From the NCBI RefSeq assembly GCF_000875895.1, contig NZ_JXCF01000026.1:1-64000 (forward strand): 64,000 nucleotides of DNA, in the 5' to 3' direction. Below the pieces are notes generated by a model, which worked only from the letters and a program-made list of their open reading frames with translations, did not search any database and was not told the origin of the DNA. Positions 20,097 through 28,263 of the stretch are shown here, in pieces. Position 1 is the first letter of the stretch, and each line of letters opens with the position of its first letter. This DNA is from Staphylococcus gallinarum (GTDB taxonomy: Bacteria > Bacillota > Bacilli > Staphylococcales > Staphylococcaceae). The position numbers and the translations under genes are program-made.

Positions 20097-20306
20097 ATGG
20101 AATTTATCGGATTTGCAGATGCAAAAGAATTTATAAAAGTAAGTGGTATTTCAAAAAATGATTTAGAAAAACATGTTTATTCAAATAAAGAATTTCAAGA
20201 ATCTTGTATGTATCGTTTTGGAAAAGGTAACAAACGCTACATCAAGATCAAACCAGCAATTGATTTTATAGAACAAAATATTTTTGTGAAAGAAACAAAT
20301 TTATAA
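20097..20306 (+). CDS. Small early protein, possible winged-helix/excisionase-like
   Basis: A 69-residue protein starting MEFIGFADAKEFIKVSGISK, with AAAGGAGAG before the ATG. The order FADAKEFIKVSGIS, NDLEKHVYSN, then FGKGNKRYIKIKPAIDFIEQ resembles the MerR/excisionase-type winged helix (two helices followed by a basic wing). This assignment is tentative. It lies in the early operon after the counter-oriented genes. Confidence 0.65.
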   Translation: MEFIGFADAKEFIKVSGISKNDLEKHVYSNKEFQESCMYRFGKGNKRYIKIKPAIDFIEQNIFVKETNL

Positions 20307-20317
20307 GGAGGGATAAC

Positions 20318-20491
20318 ATGAGACACATTTTAGCGTGGTCAACAGCAGTACTAAGCACAATGATTTTTTCAATGATAACTTTTGATTTTCATTACAGCGT
20401 TGTATTTGCAATCGCAAGCTACATTGGTAGTTATGTGTTTTGGAACACATATTATGCAGAAAAAAAGACCGCTAAGCGTTACAGCGCTTAA
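20318..20491 (+). CDS. Small two-helix membrane protein, 57 residues
   Basis: Begins MRHILAWSTAVLSTMIFSMI and ends with a basic tail KKTAKRYSA. Two hydrophobic segments (about 5-22 and 28-45). TAAGGAGGGATAAC precedes the ATG. Short proteins of this type occur at this place in staphylococcal siphophages. The role is unknown. Confidence 0.7.
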   Translation: MRHILAWSTAVLSTMIFSMITFDFHYSVVFAIASYIGSYVFWNTYYAEKKTAKRYSA

Positions 20492-20556
20492 CAGTCGAAT
20501 CAAACTTTTTAGAATGTGTATAAATTAAATATACACAAGTTCAGGAGGATTCGTCA

Positions 20557-20823
20557 ATGTATTACGAGATAAATGATGAAACTAAGAAAATTTTAAATGT
20601 ACAAGGATTCCGATTTGTTTTACGAGTTAAAAAGATAACGCAATTCGAAGTTAATATATCTATCGAAACATTACAACATGAAGTGATAGATAAAATTTTA
20701 GTATCAGATGAAGAATTAGGTGTGAATACTGCAAGAGAAATATTAGAACAATCAGTATTCCATTGGTTAGAGGAAAACACTGATGAAGCAGATAGAGTAA
20801 TAAGTGCAGTAATGAGATGGTAG
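20557..20823 (+). CDS. DUF1108-like phage protein
   Basis: An 88-residue protein with the pattern of the staphylococcal phage DUF1108 family: MYYEINDETKKILNVQGFRF near the start and EQSVFHWLEENTDEADRVIS at the end. Function unknown. TTCAGGAGGATTC precedes the ATG. It is regularly found just before Gp157 and the recombination genes, as here. Confidence 0.85.
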   Translation: MYYEINDETKKILNVQGFRFVLRVKKITQFEVNISIETLQHEVIDKILVSDEELGVNTAREILEQSVFHWLEENTDEADRVISAVMRW

Positions 20824-20834
20824 GAGGAATTTAA

Positions 20835-21320
20835 ATGAGTACATTATTTAATTTAACCGATAATTACAAACAAGTTTACGACTTAATAGCTGAACAAGGT
20901 GATGAAGATGTTTTAAATGACACTTTAGCAAGTATTAACGATGCACTAGAAGAAAAAGCAGATGGCTATGTATCAGTTATCAAATCGTTAGAGAGTGATA
21001 ATAAAACAATCGATGAAGAAATTAAAAGATTGCAGCAACGTAAAACAACAAATAAAAACGGTATTGATCGCTTGAAAGAATCGTTAAAAGAAGCAATGAA
21101 AGCAACAGGTAAGACTAAATTCAAAACAGCATTGAATAGTTATAATATCCAAAACAATCCTCCTAGTTTACATGTTATAGATGAAAAACATATACCTAAA
21201 GATTTTTGGTTATCACAAGCTCCTAAGATAGATAAAAAAGCGCTGTTAAAACATTTAAAAGAGAACAATGAAGTGCCAGGTGTAGAAATTAAACAAACAC
21301 AAAGTTTGAGGGTGAGATAG
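20835..21320 (+). CDS. Siphovirus Gp157 family protein
   Basis: A 161-residue protein. The N-terminal half is a coiled coil (ESDNKTIDEEIKRLQQRKTT, RLKESLKEAMKATGKTKF) and the C-terminal half has the family core NSYNIQNNPPSLHVIDEK, IPKDFW and KALLKHLKENNEVPGVEI. The family is linked to phage resistance in Streptococcus thermophilus by name but its biochemical role is unclear. It directly abuts the ATPase gene. Confidence 0.9.
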   Translation: MSTLFNLTDNYKQVYDLIAEQGDEDVLNDTLASINDALEEKADGYVSVIKSLESDNKTIDEEIKRLQQRKTTNKNGIDRLKESLKEAMKATGKTKFKTALNSYNIQNNPPSLHVIDEKHIPKDFWLSQAPKIDKKALLKHLKENNEVPGVEIKQTQSLRVR

Positions 21321-22088
21321 ATGAGTGAAAACAACGACATCCTTAGTAAGTTGCATATTCAAGATATTAGTGAAAAGAATGCAAATAAATACTACAAATT
21401 TGCTATATACGGCAAGTTTGGAACTGGTAAAACAACATTCTTAACCAAAGATAAAAACGCACTTGTTTTAGATATAAATGAAGATGGGACAACTGTTTCG
21501 GAAGATGGAGTAGTTGTATCGATTAAGAATTATCACCATTTTATATATGTTATTAAAGCATTGCCGCAAGTCATACAAGCTTTAAGAGATAAAGGTAAAC
21601 AAATTGATGTAGTAGTAATTGAAACCCTGCAGAAACTGCGTGATATGACCATGGAAGATGTAATGAAAGGTTCTACTAAAAAACCAACATTTAACGATTG
21701 GGGAGAGGCGGCTAAGCGCATAGTAAGTATGTATAGATTGGTGGCTAAATTCCAAGAACAATATCAATTTCATTTCGCTGTGTCGGGTCATGAAGGCATT
21801 AACAAAGAGAAAAATGACGATGGTGCAATAATCAATCCAATTGTCACATTAGAAGCGCAAGATCAGATACGTAAAGCAGTACTTTCACAAAGCGATGTAT
21901 TAGCAAGAATGTTAATTGAAAACTATGAAGAAGGTGGAGAAGTAAAGTATCAATATGTTCTAAATGCAGAGCCATCAGAAACATTTGAAACAAAGATAAG
22001 GCATTCACCTAGCGTAACGATAAGTAATAAGAAATTTATTAACCCAAGTATTAACGACGTAGTAGATGCAATCAGAAATGGAAACTAA
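21321..22088 (+). CDS. Sak4-like RecA-fold recombination ATPase
   Basis: A 255-residue ATPase with Walker A GKFGTGKTTF near residue 36 and Walker B VVVIET near residue 95, the layout of phage AAA_24/nucleotide-binding proteins. In S. aureus phages such proteins are Sak4-type single-strand annealing partners that work with a phage SSB, and an SSB-like gene follows here by 26 bp. Expected role: recombination-dependent replication. The Sak4 name is based on context and motifs. Confidence 0.85.
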   Translation: MSENNDILSKLHIQDISEKNANKYYKFAIYGKFGTGKTTFLTKDKNALVLDINEDGTTVSEDGVVVSIKNYHHFIYVIKALPQVIQALRDKGKQIDVVVIETLQKLRDMTMEDVMKGSTKKPTFNDWGEAAKRIVSMYRLVAKFQEQYQFHFAVSGHEGINKEKNDDGAIINPIVTLEAQDQIRKAVLSQSDVLARMLIENYEEGGEVKYQYVLNAEPSETFETKIRHSPSVTISNKKFINPSINDVVDAIRNGN

Positions 22089-22114
22089 AAATTATAAAAG
22101 GACGGTAATTAATT

Positions 22115-22633
22115 ATGAACTTTAATTTAAATTTACAAGGCGCACAAGAAATCGGTAACTATATGCAACCAGGACAATACAGTGTAAAGATTAAAAATTT
22201 TGAAGCAAAAGAGTCTAAAAATGGACATCCACAAATTGCAATTACTTTCTCACATAAAGAAGAAGGCGAGTTTACACACTTTGCCAATGGTGACACATCT
22301 AATGACTTTGCTAAAAACTGGTTATTCACTTTCTTAAAAGCAGTAGATGTTCAAGGTAATAATGGTCAATTTAGTTTTACTGAACGAGATGTTATTGGAA
22401 AACCTATCAACATTGAATTGAAACGTGAATATAACGACTATACAGAAAAATGGAATACAGTTTTAAAACGCTTTTGGAAATTTGAAGGTACAGCAGTTTT
22501 TGAAAAGTATGAAATTAAAGAAGAGCAAAAGAATAACAATACTAGTACTTCAAGTAATAATTCAAATAGTGATAATCCATTTGCAAATGCCAATGGCCCA
22601 ATTGATATAGATGAATCAGATTTGCCATTCTGA
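22115..22633 (+). CDS. DUF669 phage single-stranded DNA-binding protein
   Basis: A 172-residue protein. Residues 1-130 form an OB-like core (GQYSVKIKNFEAKESKNGHP, AKNWLFTFLKAVDVQG, RFWKFEGTAVFEKYEI), followed by an Asn/Ser-rich linker and an acidic tip DIDESDLPF. This tail is the SSB C-terminal peptide that recruits partner proteins. It pairs with the preceding Sak4-like ATPase. Confidence 0.9.
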   Translation: MNFNLNLQGAQEIGNYMQPGQYSVKIKNFEAKESKNGHPQIAITFSHKEEGEFTHFANGDTSNDFAKNWLFTFLKAVDVQGNNGQFSFTERDVIGKPINIELKREYNDYTEKWNTVLKRFWKFEGTAVFEKYEIKEEQKNNNTSTSSNNSNSDNPFANANGPIDIDESDLPF

Positions 22634-22647
22634 TTGGGATGATTTAA

Positions 22648-23316
22648 TTGTCAAAAATCACTAAGTATAAGAAAAGAAATGACGGCTTGTATGATGTAGT
22701 GGTTACTAGCGTAGAAATACCAGAACAAGCTATCGAACTATTGGATTTAAACCAACCTATTGATGTTGATTGTTCGGTGATAGACCCTAATGCTATCACT
22801 GGGCAACAACGCAAATTAATATTCGCATTATGTAACGATATAGAAGGCCATACAGGACAACCTAGAGATTATATGAGGCAAATGTTTCAAGATTATGTGA
22901 AGTTCCTATATGGCTACGAGGAGCGCATATCTTTAGCAAATTGCACACGAACAATAGCTAAACAGATTATAGAAGTGATGTTTGAATGGATTTTTACAAA
23001 TGCGATTCCTTTAAATTATAAGACGAGTGAATTAATGAAAGAAGATAAAAATTATCTTTATTGGGCGACAATAACAAGACACTGCGTAATATGTGGCGAG
23101 CCTGGTGCAGATCTAGCACATTATCAAGCAGTCGGTCGTGGGCGTAACAGAAACAAGATAGATCATATTAATAATAAAGTGCTTGCTTTATGTAGGAAAC
23201 ATCACACAGAGCAGCATCAAATAGGTATAAACACATTTAATGATAAATACTACTTAACAGATAGTTGGGTGGATGTAGACGCAAGACTGAATAAGATGCT
23301 GAGAGGAGAAAATTAA
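22648..23316 (+). CDS. HNH endonuclease-like protein (HNHc_6 type)
   Basis: A 222-residue protein starting at TTG. The C-terminal nuclease domain has CVICGEPGADLAHYQAVGRG and LALCRKHHTEQHQIGINTF, where cysteines bind zinc and histidines form the HNH active site. The N-terminal half (about 1-130) contains the TGQQRKLIFALCNDIEGHTG region common to staphylococcal phage homologues. Probably processes recombination intermediates. The Shine-Dalgarno is weak (GGGATGAT). Confidence 0.9.
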   Translation: MSKITKYKKRNDGLYDVVVTSVEIPEQAIELLDLNQPIDVDCSVIDPNAITGQQRKLIFALCNDIEGHTGQPRDYMRQMFQDYVKFLYGYEERISLANCTRTIAKQIIEVMFEWIFTNAIPLNYKTSELMKEDKNYLYWATITRHCVICGEPGADLAHYQAVGRGRNRNKIDHINNKVLALCRKHHTEQHQIGINTFNDKYYLTDSWVDVDARLNKMLRGEN

Positions 23317-23317
23317 A

Positions 23318-23641
23318 ATGAATGACATTAAAAGTCTAAAATCCGAAAAAGAAGTTTTAGATTTCCTTTTCGGATTAATAAAAATAGAAATTACAAAAAC
23401 CAATATTGAATCTATTAGTTCAATGATATACGAGATGATGTTAAAACATCCGACAGCAACATCGTGGTTTGATTTTCGCTTTGCTGTTTCAGAAGAAAAT
23501 AAAGTATTAGCAGAGTTAATTAGTGTTAACGAAAAGAACTTGGAGTCGGTAATGCTTCGAAAGTATCGAGAAGACGCTCGAAAAACTCGTAAAGCTTTAC
23601 TTGGCTATTGCGAGATGGAACCTCTTTACACACCTGAATAA
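23318..23641 (+). CDS. Hypothetical early protein, 107 residues
   Basis: An all-helical protein starting MNDIKSLKSEKEVLDFLFGL after GAGAGGAG. Its last 116 bp are also coding on the opposite strand (23526-23960), a long tail-to-tail overlap. No domain recognised. It lies one base after the HNH gene and is part of the early transcript. Confidence 0.7.
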   Translation: MNDIKSLKSEKEVLDFLFGLIKIEITKTNIESISSMIYEMMLKHPTATSWFDFRFAVSEENKVLAELISVNEKNLESVMLRKYREDARKTRKALLGYCEMEPLYTPE

Positions 23642-23960
23642 ATTGTTGAGATTTTAAAGAAAGCTCTAAATACTTTTCATAACCTTTATAACTAATAATC
23701 CCTTCGCACATTACTGTTATTGATGCTGATAGATGTTTGAGAGTGGTTAAGTAATGAATATATTGATTTTGATCGGTTACTGAGCAAAGTGAATAAGCAA
23801 TATTGACAAGTGAATTACTGATCATATACAAATCTCTTTTCCATTCATAGTGTTCTAAGTTTTTAGAAAAGTAATCGTATTGATGGTTTCGAAGTAACTG
23901 ATCTTCTTCTAGGCTACGAAGATAATTGTCTTCAATATTATTTTCATTTCGATTATCCAT
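23526..23960 (-). CDS. Counter-oriented accessory gene 4 (hypothetical, 144 residues)
   Basis: A soluble helical protein starting MDNRNENNIEDNYLRSLEED; GGAGGTGG lies seven bases before this ATG, preferred over one 15 bp upstream. No motif recognised. An extended -10 TGGTATAAT lies at 24000-24008. The promoter-leader design matches the other three counter-oriented genes, so it is probably a moron expressed from the prophage. Confidence 0.75.
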   Translation of the reverse strand: MDNRNENNIEDNYLRSLEEDQLLRNHQYDYFSKNLEHYEWKRDLYMISNSLVNIAYSLCSVTDQNQYIHYLTTLKHLSASITVMCEGIISYKGYEKYLELSLKSQQFIQVCKEVPSRNSQVKLYEFFERLLDTFEALPTPSSFR

Positions 23961-23999
23961 AAATTCCACCTCCAATCCGATGCAAAAGCATTCAGAAAA

Positions 24000-24008
24000 A
24001 TTATACCA
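24000..24008 (-). promoter_or_regulatory. Extended -10 promoter of counter-oriented gene 4
   Basis: Minus-strand TGGTATAAT, 40 bp from the start codon. The plus-strand continuation CAGAAAGGAG is the Shine-Dalgarno of the next rightward gene, a junction shared with the promoter at 17927. Confidence 0.65.
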
Positions 24009-24023
24009 GAAAGGAGATTATAA

Positions 24024-24755
24024 ATGACTGAACAACCTAGTTATTATTCAATAATTACAGCAAATGTAAGATACGATAATCGGTTGACAGATAGCGAAAA
24101 AATATTGTTTGCAGAAATAACATCACTTAGTAATAAATACGGTTACTGTACGGCTAGCAATGGTTATTTCGCTAAGTTGTATGAAGTGACAAAAGTAACA
24201 ATATCAAGACGTATAGCTAATTTAAAAGAGTGTGGCTACCTCAGTGTTGAAATTGTTAGAGAAAGAAACGAAATCAAGCAAAGAAAGATTTACCCCTTAA
24301 CAGAAATGTTAAGACCTATTAACACAAATGATAAGACCCCTCTTAACAATTCTGTTAATACCCCTATTAACACAAATGTTAAAGAGAATAATACAAGTAA
24401 TAATAATACAAGAGTAAATATTACAAGTATAAATAATAATAGCGCAACTGACGTTACGCGTGAGCGTTTTGAGGAGTGGTGGGAGCTTTACGATAAAAAG
24501 AAAGATAAGAAGTTAAGTTATCCGAAATTCAAAAAATGCTTAAAAGACCATACATTCGAACAGATAATGTCAGGAACAAGAAAATATGTAAGCAGTATAA
24601 AAGATAAACAATATCAGAAAGACCCTAAAACATTTTTAAATAATCAAAGTTATATGAATGAGTATGTAGAGGGTGATGAAATCGCTGAGGACAACCCTTA
24701 TGCAAATGCTTTTGACAATGCTAAACAAGTAGATATGAAAAACTTACCATTCTAA
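24024..24755 (+). CDS. Phage replication initiator, DnaD/replisome-organiser type
   Basis: A 243-residue protein. The N-terminal winged helix (LTDSEKILFAEITSLSNKYG, NGYFAKLYEVTKVTISRRIA) recognises the origin. A low-complexity Asn/Thr linker at about 95-145 is encoded by the iteron repeats. The C-terminal part (EEWWELYDKKKDKKLSYPKF) resembles the DnaD-like partner-binding region. It works with the DnaC-like loader immediately downstream to bring in the host helicase. Confidence 0.9.
   Translation: MTEQPSYYSIITANVRYDNRLTDSEKILFAEITSLSNKYGYCTASNGYFAKLYEVTKVTISRRIANLKECGYLSVEIVRERNEIKQRKIYPLTEMLRPINTNDKTPLNNSVNTPINTNVKENNTSNNNTRVNITSINNNSATDVTRERFEEWWELYDKKKDKKLSYPKFKKCLKDHTFEQIMSGTRKYVSSIKDKQYQKDPKTFLNNQSYMNEYVEGDEIAEDNPYANAFDNAKQVDMKNLPF
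24314..24445 (+). other. Probable phage replication origin (iterons plus AT-rich DNA)
   Basis: Three direct repeats of about 22-25 bp at 24314-24334, 24335-24359 and 24360-24384 share ACCyCTaTTAACA-like heads and GTTAA-like tails. They are followed by about 60 bp that is nearly all A and T. The repeats lie inside the initiator gene, as in lambda O and several Firmicute phages. The function is inferred. Confidence 0.75.
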
Positions 24756-24767
24756 GGGAGGGATAAT

Positions 24768-25553
24768 ATGCAATCTTTCAGTGATGTTGCGAACAAAGTT
24801 AAACCTAAAAATGAAATTATTGATCAAGAGTTTGGTATTAAGTGTGAAAAATGTGGTCGTATATATGACTGGTACAAGTTTGATAGTGGTTACGAATATA
24901 AAGATGGTTGTGATTGTAAAATGATTGAATTAGCGAAAGAAACTACGGAAAACTATCATAGAAATAAACGTCGCAAAGAAGCAGAGTGGATATTTAGAGA
25001 ATCTATTATCAATGACGATCTATCTAAAGTAAATTTCGATAATTATATCCCTACATCAGAAACGTTGGAATATGCTAAAAATCTTTGTAGAAGATATGCC
25101 AACAACTTCACATTGGATAATAAACAATCTCTTTTGATACAAGGGACATTTGGTACAGGTAAATCTCATTTATCAATGAGTATTGTTAACGAAGTTAAGC
25201 GGAAAGGTTTCACAGTTTTATATATGAACGTACCTCAACTCATTTCAACGATTAAGAATACTTATAATAACAAATCTGAAATGACGGAATATCATTTAAC
25301 AAGAATTATAAGTGATGTAGATTTAATGGTGTTTGATGACTTTGGTATTAATATGAATGAATTTGCCACAGGAAAAATGTTTGAATTTATTGAATCTAGA
25401 GTTGGAAAACACAATATATTTACGACAAACCTTAATATAAAAGAATTGAGTAAAAATAAGGATATGCAACGTATATTTAGTCGTATGATGTCGAATACAA
25501 CATTAGTCAAAATGGAGGGAGAAGATTACCGAATGCGAGGTATCAAATTTTGA
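24768..25553 (+). CDS. DnaC/DnaI-like helicase loader ATPase
   Basis: A 261-residue AAA+ protein. The N terminus carries four cysteines (26, 29, 48, 50: CEKCGR and CDCKM), a probable zinc site. Walker A is GTFGTGKS at 126-133 and Walker B VDLMVFDDFG near 185. Loads the host replicative helicase at the phage origin. AAGGGAGGG precedes the ATG. Its stop overlaps the TTG start of the next gene. Confidence 0.93.
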   Translation: MQSFSDVANKVKPKNEIIDQEFGIKCEKCGRIYDWYKFDSGYEYKDGCDCKMIELAKETTENYHRNKRRKEAEWIFRESIINDDLSKVNFDNYIPTSETLEYAKNLCRRYANNFTLDNKQSLLIQGTFGTGKSHLSMSIVNEVKRKGFTVLYMNVPQLISTIKNTYNNKSEMTEYHLTRIISDVDLMVFDDFGINMNEFATGKMFEFIESRVGKHNIFTTNLNIKELSKNKDMQRIFSRMMSNTTLVKMEGEDYRMRGIKF

Positions 25554-25711
25554 TTACAAGAGAATTTATTAAACAAAATCTTGAGTGTTCAGATATATAC
25601 GCTCAGAAACTCATAGAGTGGGCAAATGGGGACGAAAAGAAAGTTTATGACCTATTTATCCAAAAGTTACATGAACGCCGTACACGGCCTGCTATTTGCG
25701 AGGTGAAGTAA
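25550..25711 (+). CDS. Hypothetical 53-residue early protein
   Basis: Starts at TTG within the stop of the helicase loader (TTGA overlap) and ends exactly where the RusA gene begins. Reads ITREFIKQNLECSDIYAQKL then a basic C terminus. The tight overlap at both ends supports translation. No domain recognised. Confidence 0.7.
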   Translation: MITREFIKQNLECSDIYAQKLIEWANGDEKKVYDLFIQKLHERRTRPAICEVK

Positions 25712-26113
25712 ATGGAGAAAATAGAATTAAAGGTAGATGTACCTGTATCATCACCAAGACCACGATTTAGAAATACAGGGAAGTTTGTACAAACCTATAT
25801 GCCACAATCCTATATGGCGCACAAAGAAAATTTGAGATGGCAAATGCCAATGTTAATGATAGATAAGCCAATCAAGCTAATTATAGAATTTTACTTCCCT
25901 TTATTAAAATCTTGGAGTAAGAAAAAACGTGTGGCAATGATAGGTCAGTACAAAAGAACGAAACCAGATATTGATAATTTAATTAAAACAGTACTTGATG
26001 CTGCCAATGGTCATTTATGGAAAGATGATAATCAAATTGTCGAAATTCAAAGTTTTAAGAAATATGCAGACGAGCCCAAGATAGTAATTTATTTAGATAT
26101 AGAAGGTGATTAG
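25712..26113 (+). CDS. RusA-family Holliday junction resolvase
   Basis: Cuts four-way DNA junctions before packaging. The 133-residue protein shows the RusA core: KPDIDNLIKTVLDAANG with metal-binding Asp86 and Asp88, and WKDDNQIVEI with Asp105/106. Length is normal for the family. It starts one base after the preceding stop, following GAGGTGAAGTAA. Confidence 0.93.
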   Translation: MEKIELKVDVPVSSPRPRFRNTGKFVQTYMPQSYMAHKENLRWQMPMLMIDKPIKLIIEFYFPLLKSWSKKKRVAMIGQYKRTKPDIDNLIKTVLDAANGHLWKDDNQIVEIQSFKKYADEPKIVIYLDIEGD

Positions 26114-26314
26114 ATGAAAAAAATGGAAACAATCACAGTCAGATATGACGCGATATTTGAACGACAAGTGGAGATTCCTGTGTATGATCATTACGAAAAT
26201 CACAATATAGAAGAAGCTATCGATGAAGATATGAGAATGCACGAGAACGATTATCTAGATGGACAATTTATTGAATTTGACAAAGTAAAAATTATGGACT
26301 GGAGGTACAGCTGA
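26114..26314 (+). CDS. Hypothetical acidic protein, 66 residues
   Basis: Begins MKKMETITVRYDAIFERQVE and is rich in Glu and Asp. GAAGGTGAT precedes the ATG and it shares one base with the next gene (TGATGG). No recognised domain. Part of the small-gene early tail. Confidence 0.7.
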   Translation: MKKMETITVRYDAIFERQVEIPVYDHYENHNIEEAIDEDMRMHENDYLDGQFIEFDKVKIMDWRYS

Positions 26315-26700
26315 TGGAGACGATGAGCATTAGAGGTAAAGTGTATGAAATACCTGATACGTATTTAGAACAAGCTAATCTTAATGGTGTGAGTTGGCAA
26401 CGTATATATCAAAGATTGGTGCGAAATAAAGGATGGACAATCAAAGAAGCATGCTTTGCACCTGAAGGGATGAAGCTAGGTGAATATAGACAGATAGTAC
26501 GAATGAAAGAAAGAGAAGAGCGAGAAAAAAATGCATACAGTAACCTACTGGAAGAAAAACTGATAAATGAGCGACCATGGTTGTATGATGGTACACCTCA
26601 GCCACCTTATAAATGTAGCTTATATGTTTGTAAACAAATGAAATATGATGTGTTTCCAAAAGTGAAAACTGATGCATTTGGACATGTGCAGTTGATATAA
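26314..26700 (+). CDS. Conserved staphylococcal phage protein, 128 residues
   Basis: Begins METMSIRGKVYEIPDTYLEQ. The segment GVSWQRIYQRLVRNKGWTIKEACFAPEGMK looks like a helix-turn-helix of the kind seen in phage 'shift in register' HTH repeats, followed by a charged helix and a Cys-containing C terminus. Similar proteins precede the YopX/dUTPase genes in staphylococcal phages. Function unknown. Confidence 0.75.
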   Translation: METMSIRGKVYEIPDTYLEQANLNGVSWQRIYQRLVRNKGWTIKEACFAPEGMKLGEYRQIVRMKEREEREKNAYSNLLEEKLINERPWLYDGTPQPPYKCSLYVCKQMKYDVFPKVKTDAFGHVQLI

Positions 26701-26703
26701 GTA

Positions 26704-26913
26704 ATGGAACTTTCAAACACAATCAACATACGTTATCGAATGAATACAAACGGAATGAACACAATTCAAATAGCACAGTTATTAAAAGCTCACGGGATTA
26801 TTGGCTACTTAAAATATGTGAATGATCATAGCATTATAGTCGCTGTGCCTCGTGAGGATATTAAAAGTAATCGTATAGCAATGGAGGGGTTAAAGAATGA
26901 AAATCAAAACTAA
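26704..26913 (+). CDS. Hypothetical 69-residue protein
   Basis: Begins MELSNTINIRYRMNTNGMNT and seems to be a small alpha/beta domain. The upstream Shine-Dalgarno is weak. Its last 17 bp overlap the next gene, which has a clear GGAGGGG site inside it, suggesting coupling. Not recognised. Confidence 0.65.
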   Translation: MELSNTINIRYRMNTNGMNTIQIAQLLKAHGIIGYLKYVNDHSIIVAVPREDIKSNRIAMEGLKNENQN

Positions 26914-27277
26914 GAAACAACTAAACTTACCACAGTTGATTGAGTGGGCGATGAAAAATGATATGCATGAAAGATCATTCTGCGGTGATAGATATGGCGA
27001 TGCAGTACATTTTGATGAAAACGAAGATATGCTATGCGACCACGTTTCTTTAACTGAAACTTTCACTGTAGAAGTCGAGGAAGAAATTGATGAAGATACA
27101 GAGTTAAATGAAATACTTTTAATTGGAAATGATGGGTTATTTATTGAGAGTTATAACAACCATTCAATTAATGGAGTGCTAAGTAATAATGGAGGATATT
27201 ACGATGAAACATTAATGCTTATTTTGCAACCAGAGCCGCAAGTTATTTGGACAAAAGATAAAGGGCTGATGGAGTAG
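26897..27277 (+). CDS. Conserved phage protein, 126 residues
   Basis: Begins MKIKTKKQLNLPQLIEWAMK; this opening is common to a family of staphylococcal phage early proteins of unknown function. The middle is acidic (VEVEEEIDEDTELNEIL). The Shine-Dalgarno GGAGGGG lies nine bases upstream inside the previous gene. It abuts the YopX gene. Confidence 0.78.
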   Translation: MKIKTKKQLNLPQLIEWAMKNDMHERSFCGDRYGDAVHFDENEDMLCDHVSLTETFTVEVEEEIDEDTELNEILLIGNDGLFIESYNNHSINGVLSNNGGYYDETLMLILQPEPQVIWTKDKGLME

Positions 27278-27685
27278 ATGATACCTAAGTTTAGAGAGTG
27301 GGACGCAGAAAGAGAAGATATTATGCCAGGTAAAGGTATGAGTTATGGAATAAGAGAAGATTATGATGATAGCTTTTCAATTAGATTTGATCACATGGAA
27401 GATTTAGACATTATTAATAAGAATGGTTCGATAGATAGAACTGTCATGATGTCCACGGGGCTTAAAGATAAACATGGAAAAGAAATATACGATAAAGATA
27501 TTGTGCAAGATTCTTATGGTGATGTTTACTTAATCAAATGGTTAGATGGAGGGTTTGTGCTAACCGAATTTTATAATGGTGGTTATGACCATTACATTAT
27601 TAATGATTCAAAATCATTAGAAATTATAGGTGATATTTATCAATACCCACATTTACTAAGGAGTGATGGCGAGTGGAATTATTAA
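27278..27685 (+). CDS. YopX-family protein
   Basis: A 135-residue protein with the YopX pattern: PKFREWDAEREDIMPGKGMS at the start, MMSTGLKDKHGKEIYDKDIV in the middle and LEIIGDIYQYPHLL near the end. The family is widespread in Gram-positive phages and has a beta-barrel core; its function is not known. The stop lies inside the next gene by 13 bp. Confidence 0.92.
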   Translation: MIPKFREWDAEREDIMPGKGMSYGIREDYDDSFSIRFDHMEDLDIINKNGSIDRTVMMSTGLKDKHGKEIYDKDIVQDSYGDVYLIKWLDGGFVLTEFYNGGYDHYIINDSKSLEIIGDIYQYPHLLRSDGEWNY

Positions 27686-27861
27686 AACCTTGTCCGTTTT
27701 GTGGAGGTCGTGCAGATTTAAGATATAGTTTCGACAAAGCCTTGGTAGAATGTACTAACACTAAGTGTAAATTACAACCTTCTACATGGTTGCACGTTAA
27801 AACAGATAGCGTAGATAGGTTAGTTAAAATATGGAATACACGAAATTATAAGGAAGAGTGA
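27673..27861 (+). CDS. Lar-family restriction alleviation protein
   Basis: A 62-residue zinc-ribbon protein: LKPCPFCGGRADLRY and CTNTKCKLQPSTW give the four cysteines, and WNTR near the end is the family signature. Founding member Lar of Rac prophage modulates EcoK restriction; activity of the Gram-positive relatives is mostly untested. It starts at GTG, overlapping yopX by 13 bp, with AAGGAGTG upstream. Confidence 0.88.
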   Translation: MELLKPCPFCGGRADLRYSFDKALVECTNTKCKLQPSTWLHVKTDSVDRLVKIWNTRNYKEE

Positions 27862-27867
27862 TGGCGA

Positions 27868-28263
27868 GTGAGTGAACCGACAAAAGAAGAATTATTAGCT
27901 TTTATGAGAAAACACGGACCAGAAAAAGTTGATTCTATTACTGATACAGAGAGTGCTATCAGACATTTTAGATGTACTAGTAAAATATATAAAGAACAAC
28001 GCGACCAATACAAAGCAGAACGAGACACGTTGATTGATGATATAGCAGTCCTACGTGCCAATAATAAGAGGTTAGAACGTGAGAATAACGATTTACGTTT
28101 ACAAGCTGACACTTACTTTGACGAGTGGCAGAATATTAAAAATCTATACAAGGCTCTTACACAGCACATTCGCCAAAAAGCAGAGAATAATCCGAATGTA
28201 GATAGATATATCGCATTGATTAACTATATGAATAGGTTGGAGGGTGGAGAAGATGAAAGATAA
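27868..28263 (+). CDS. Coiled-coil early protein, 131 residues
   Basis: Starts at GTG. Residues about 40-95 form a long coiled coil (YKAERDTLIDDIAVLRANNK, RLERENNDLRLQADTYFDEW). No enzymatic motif. It follows the Lar gene by six bases and overlaps the next start. Proteins of this shape are common in staphylococcal phage early regions, with unknown role. Confidence 0.75.
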   Translation: MSEPTKEELLAFMRKHGPEKVDSITDTESAIRHFRCTSKIYKEQRDQYKAERDTLIDDIAVLRANNKRLERENNDLRLQADTYFDEWQNIKNLYKALTQHIRQKAENNPNVDRYIALINYMNRLEGGEDER

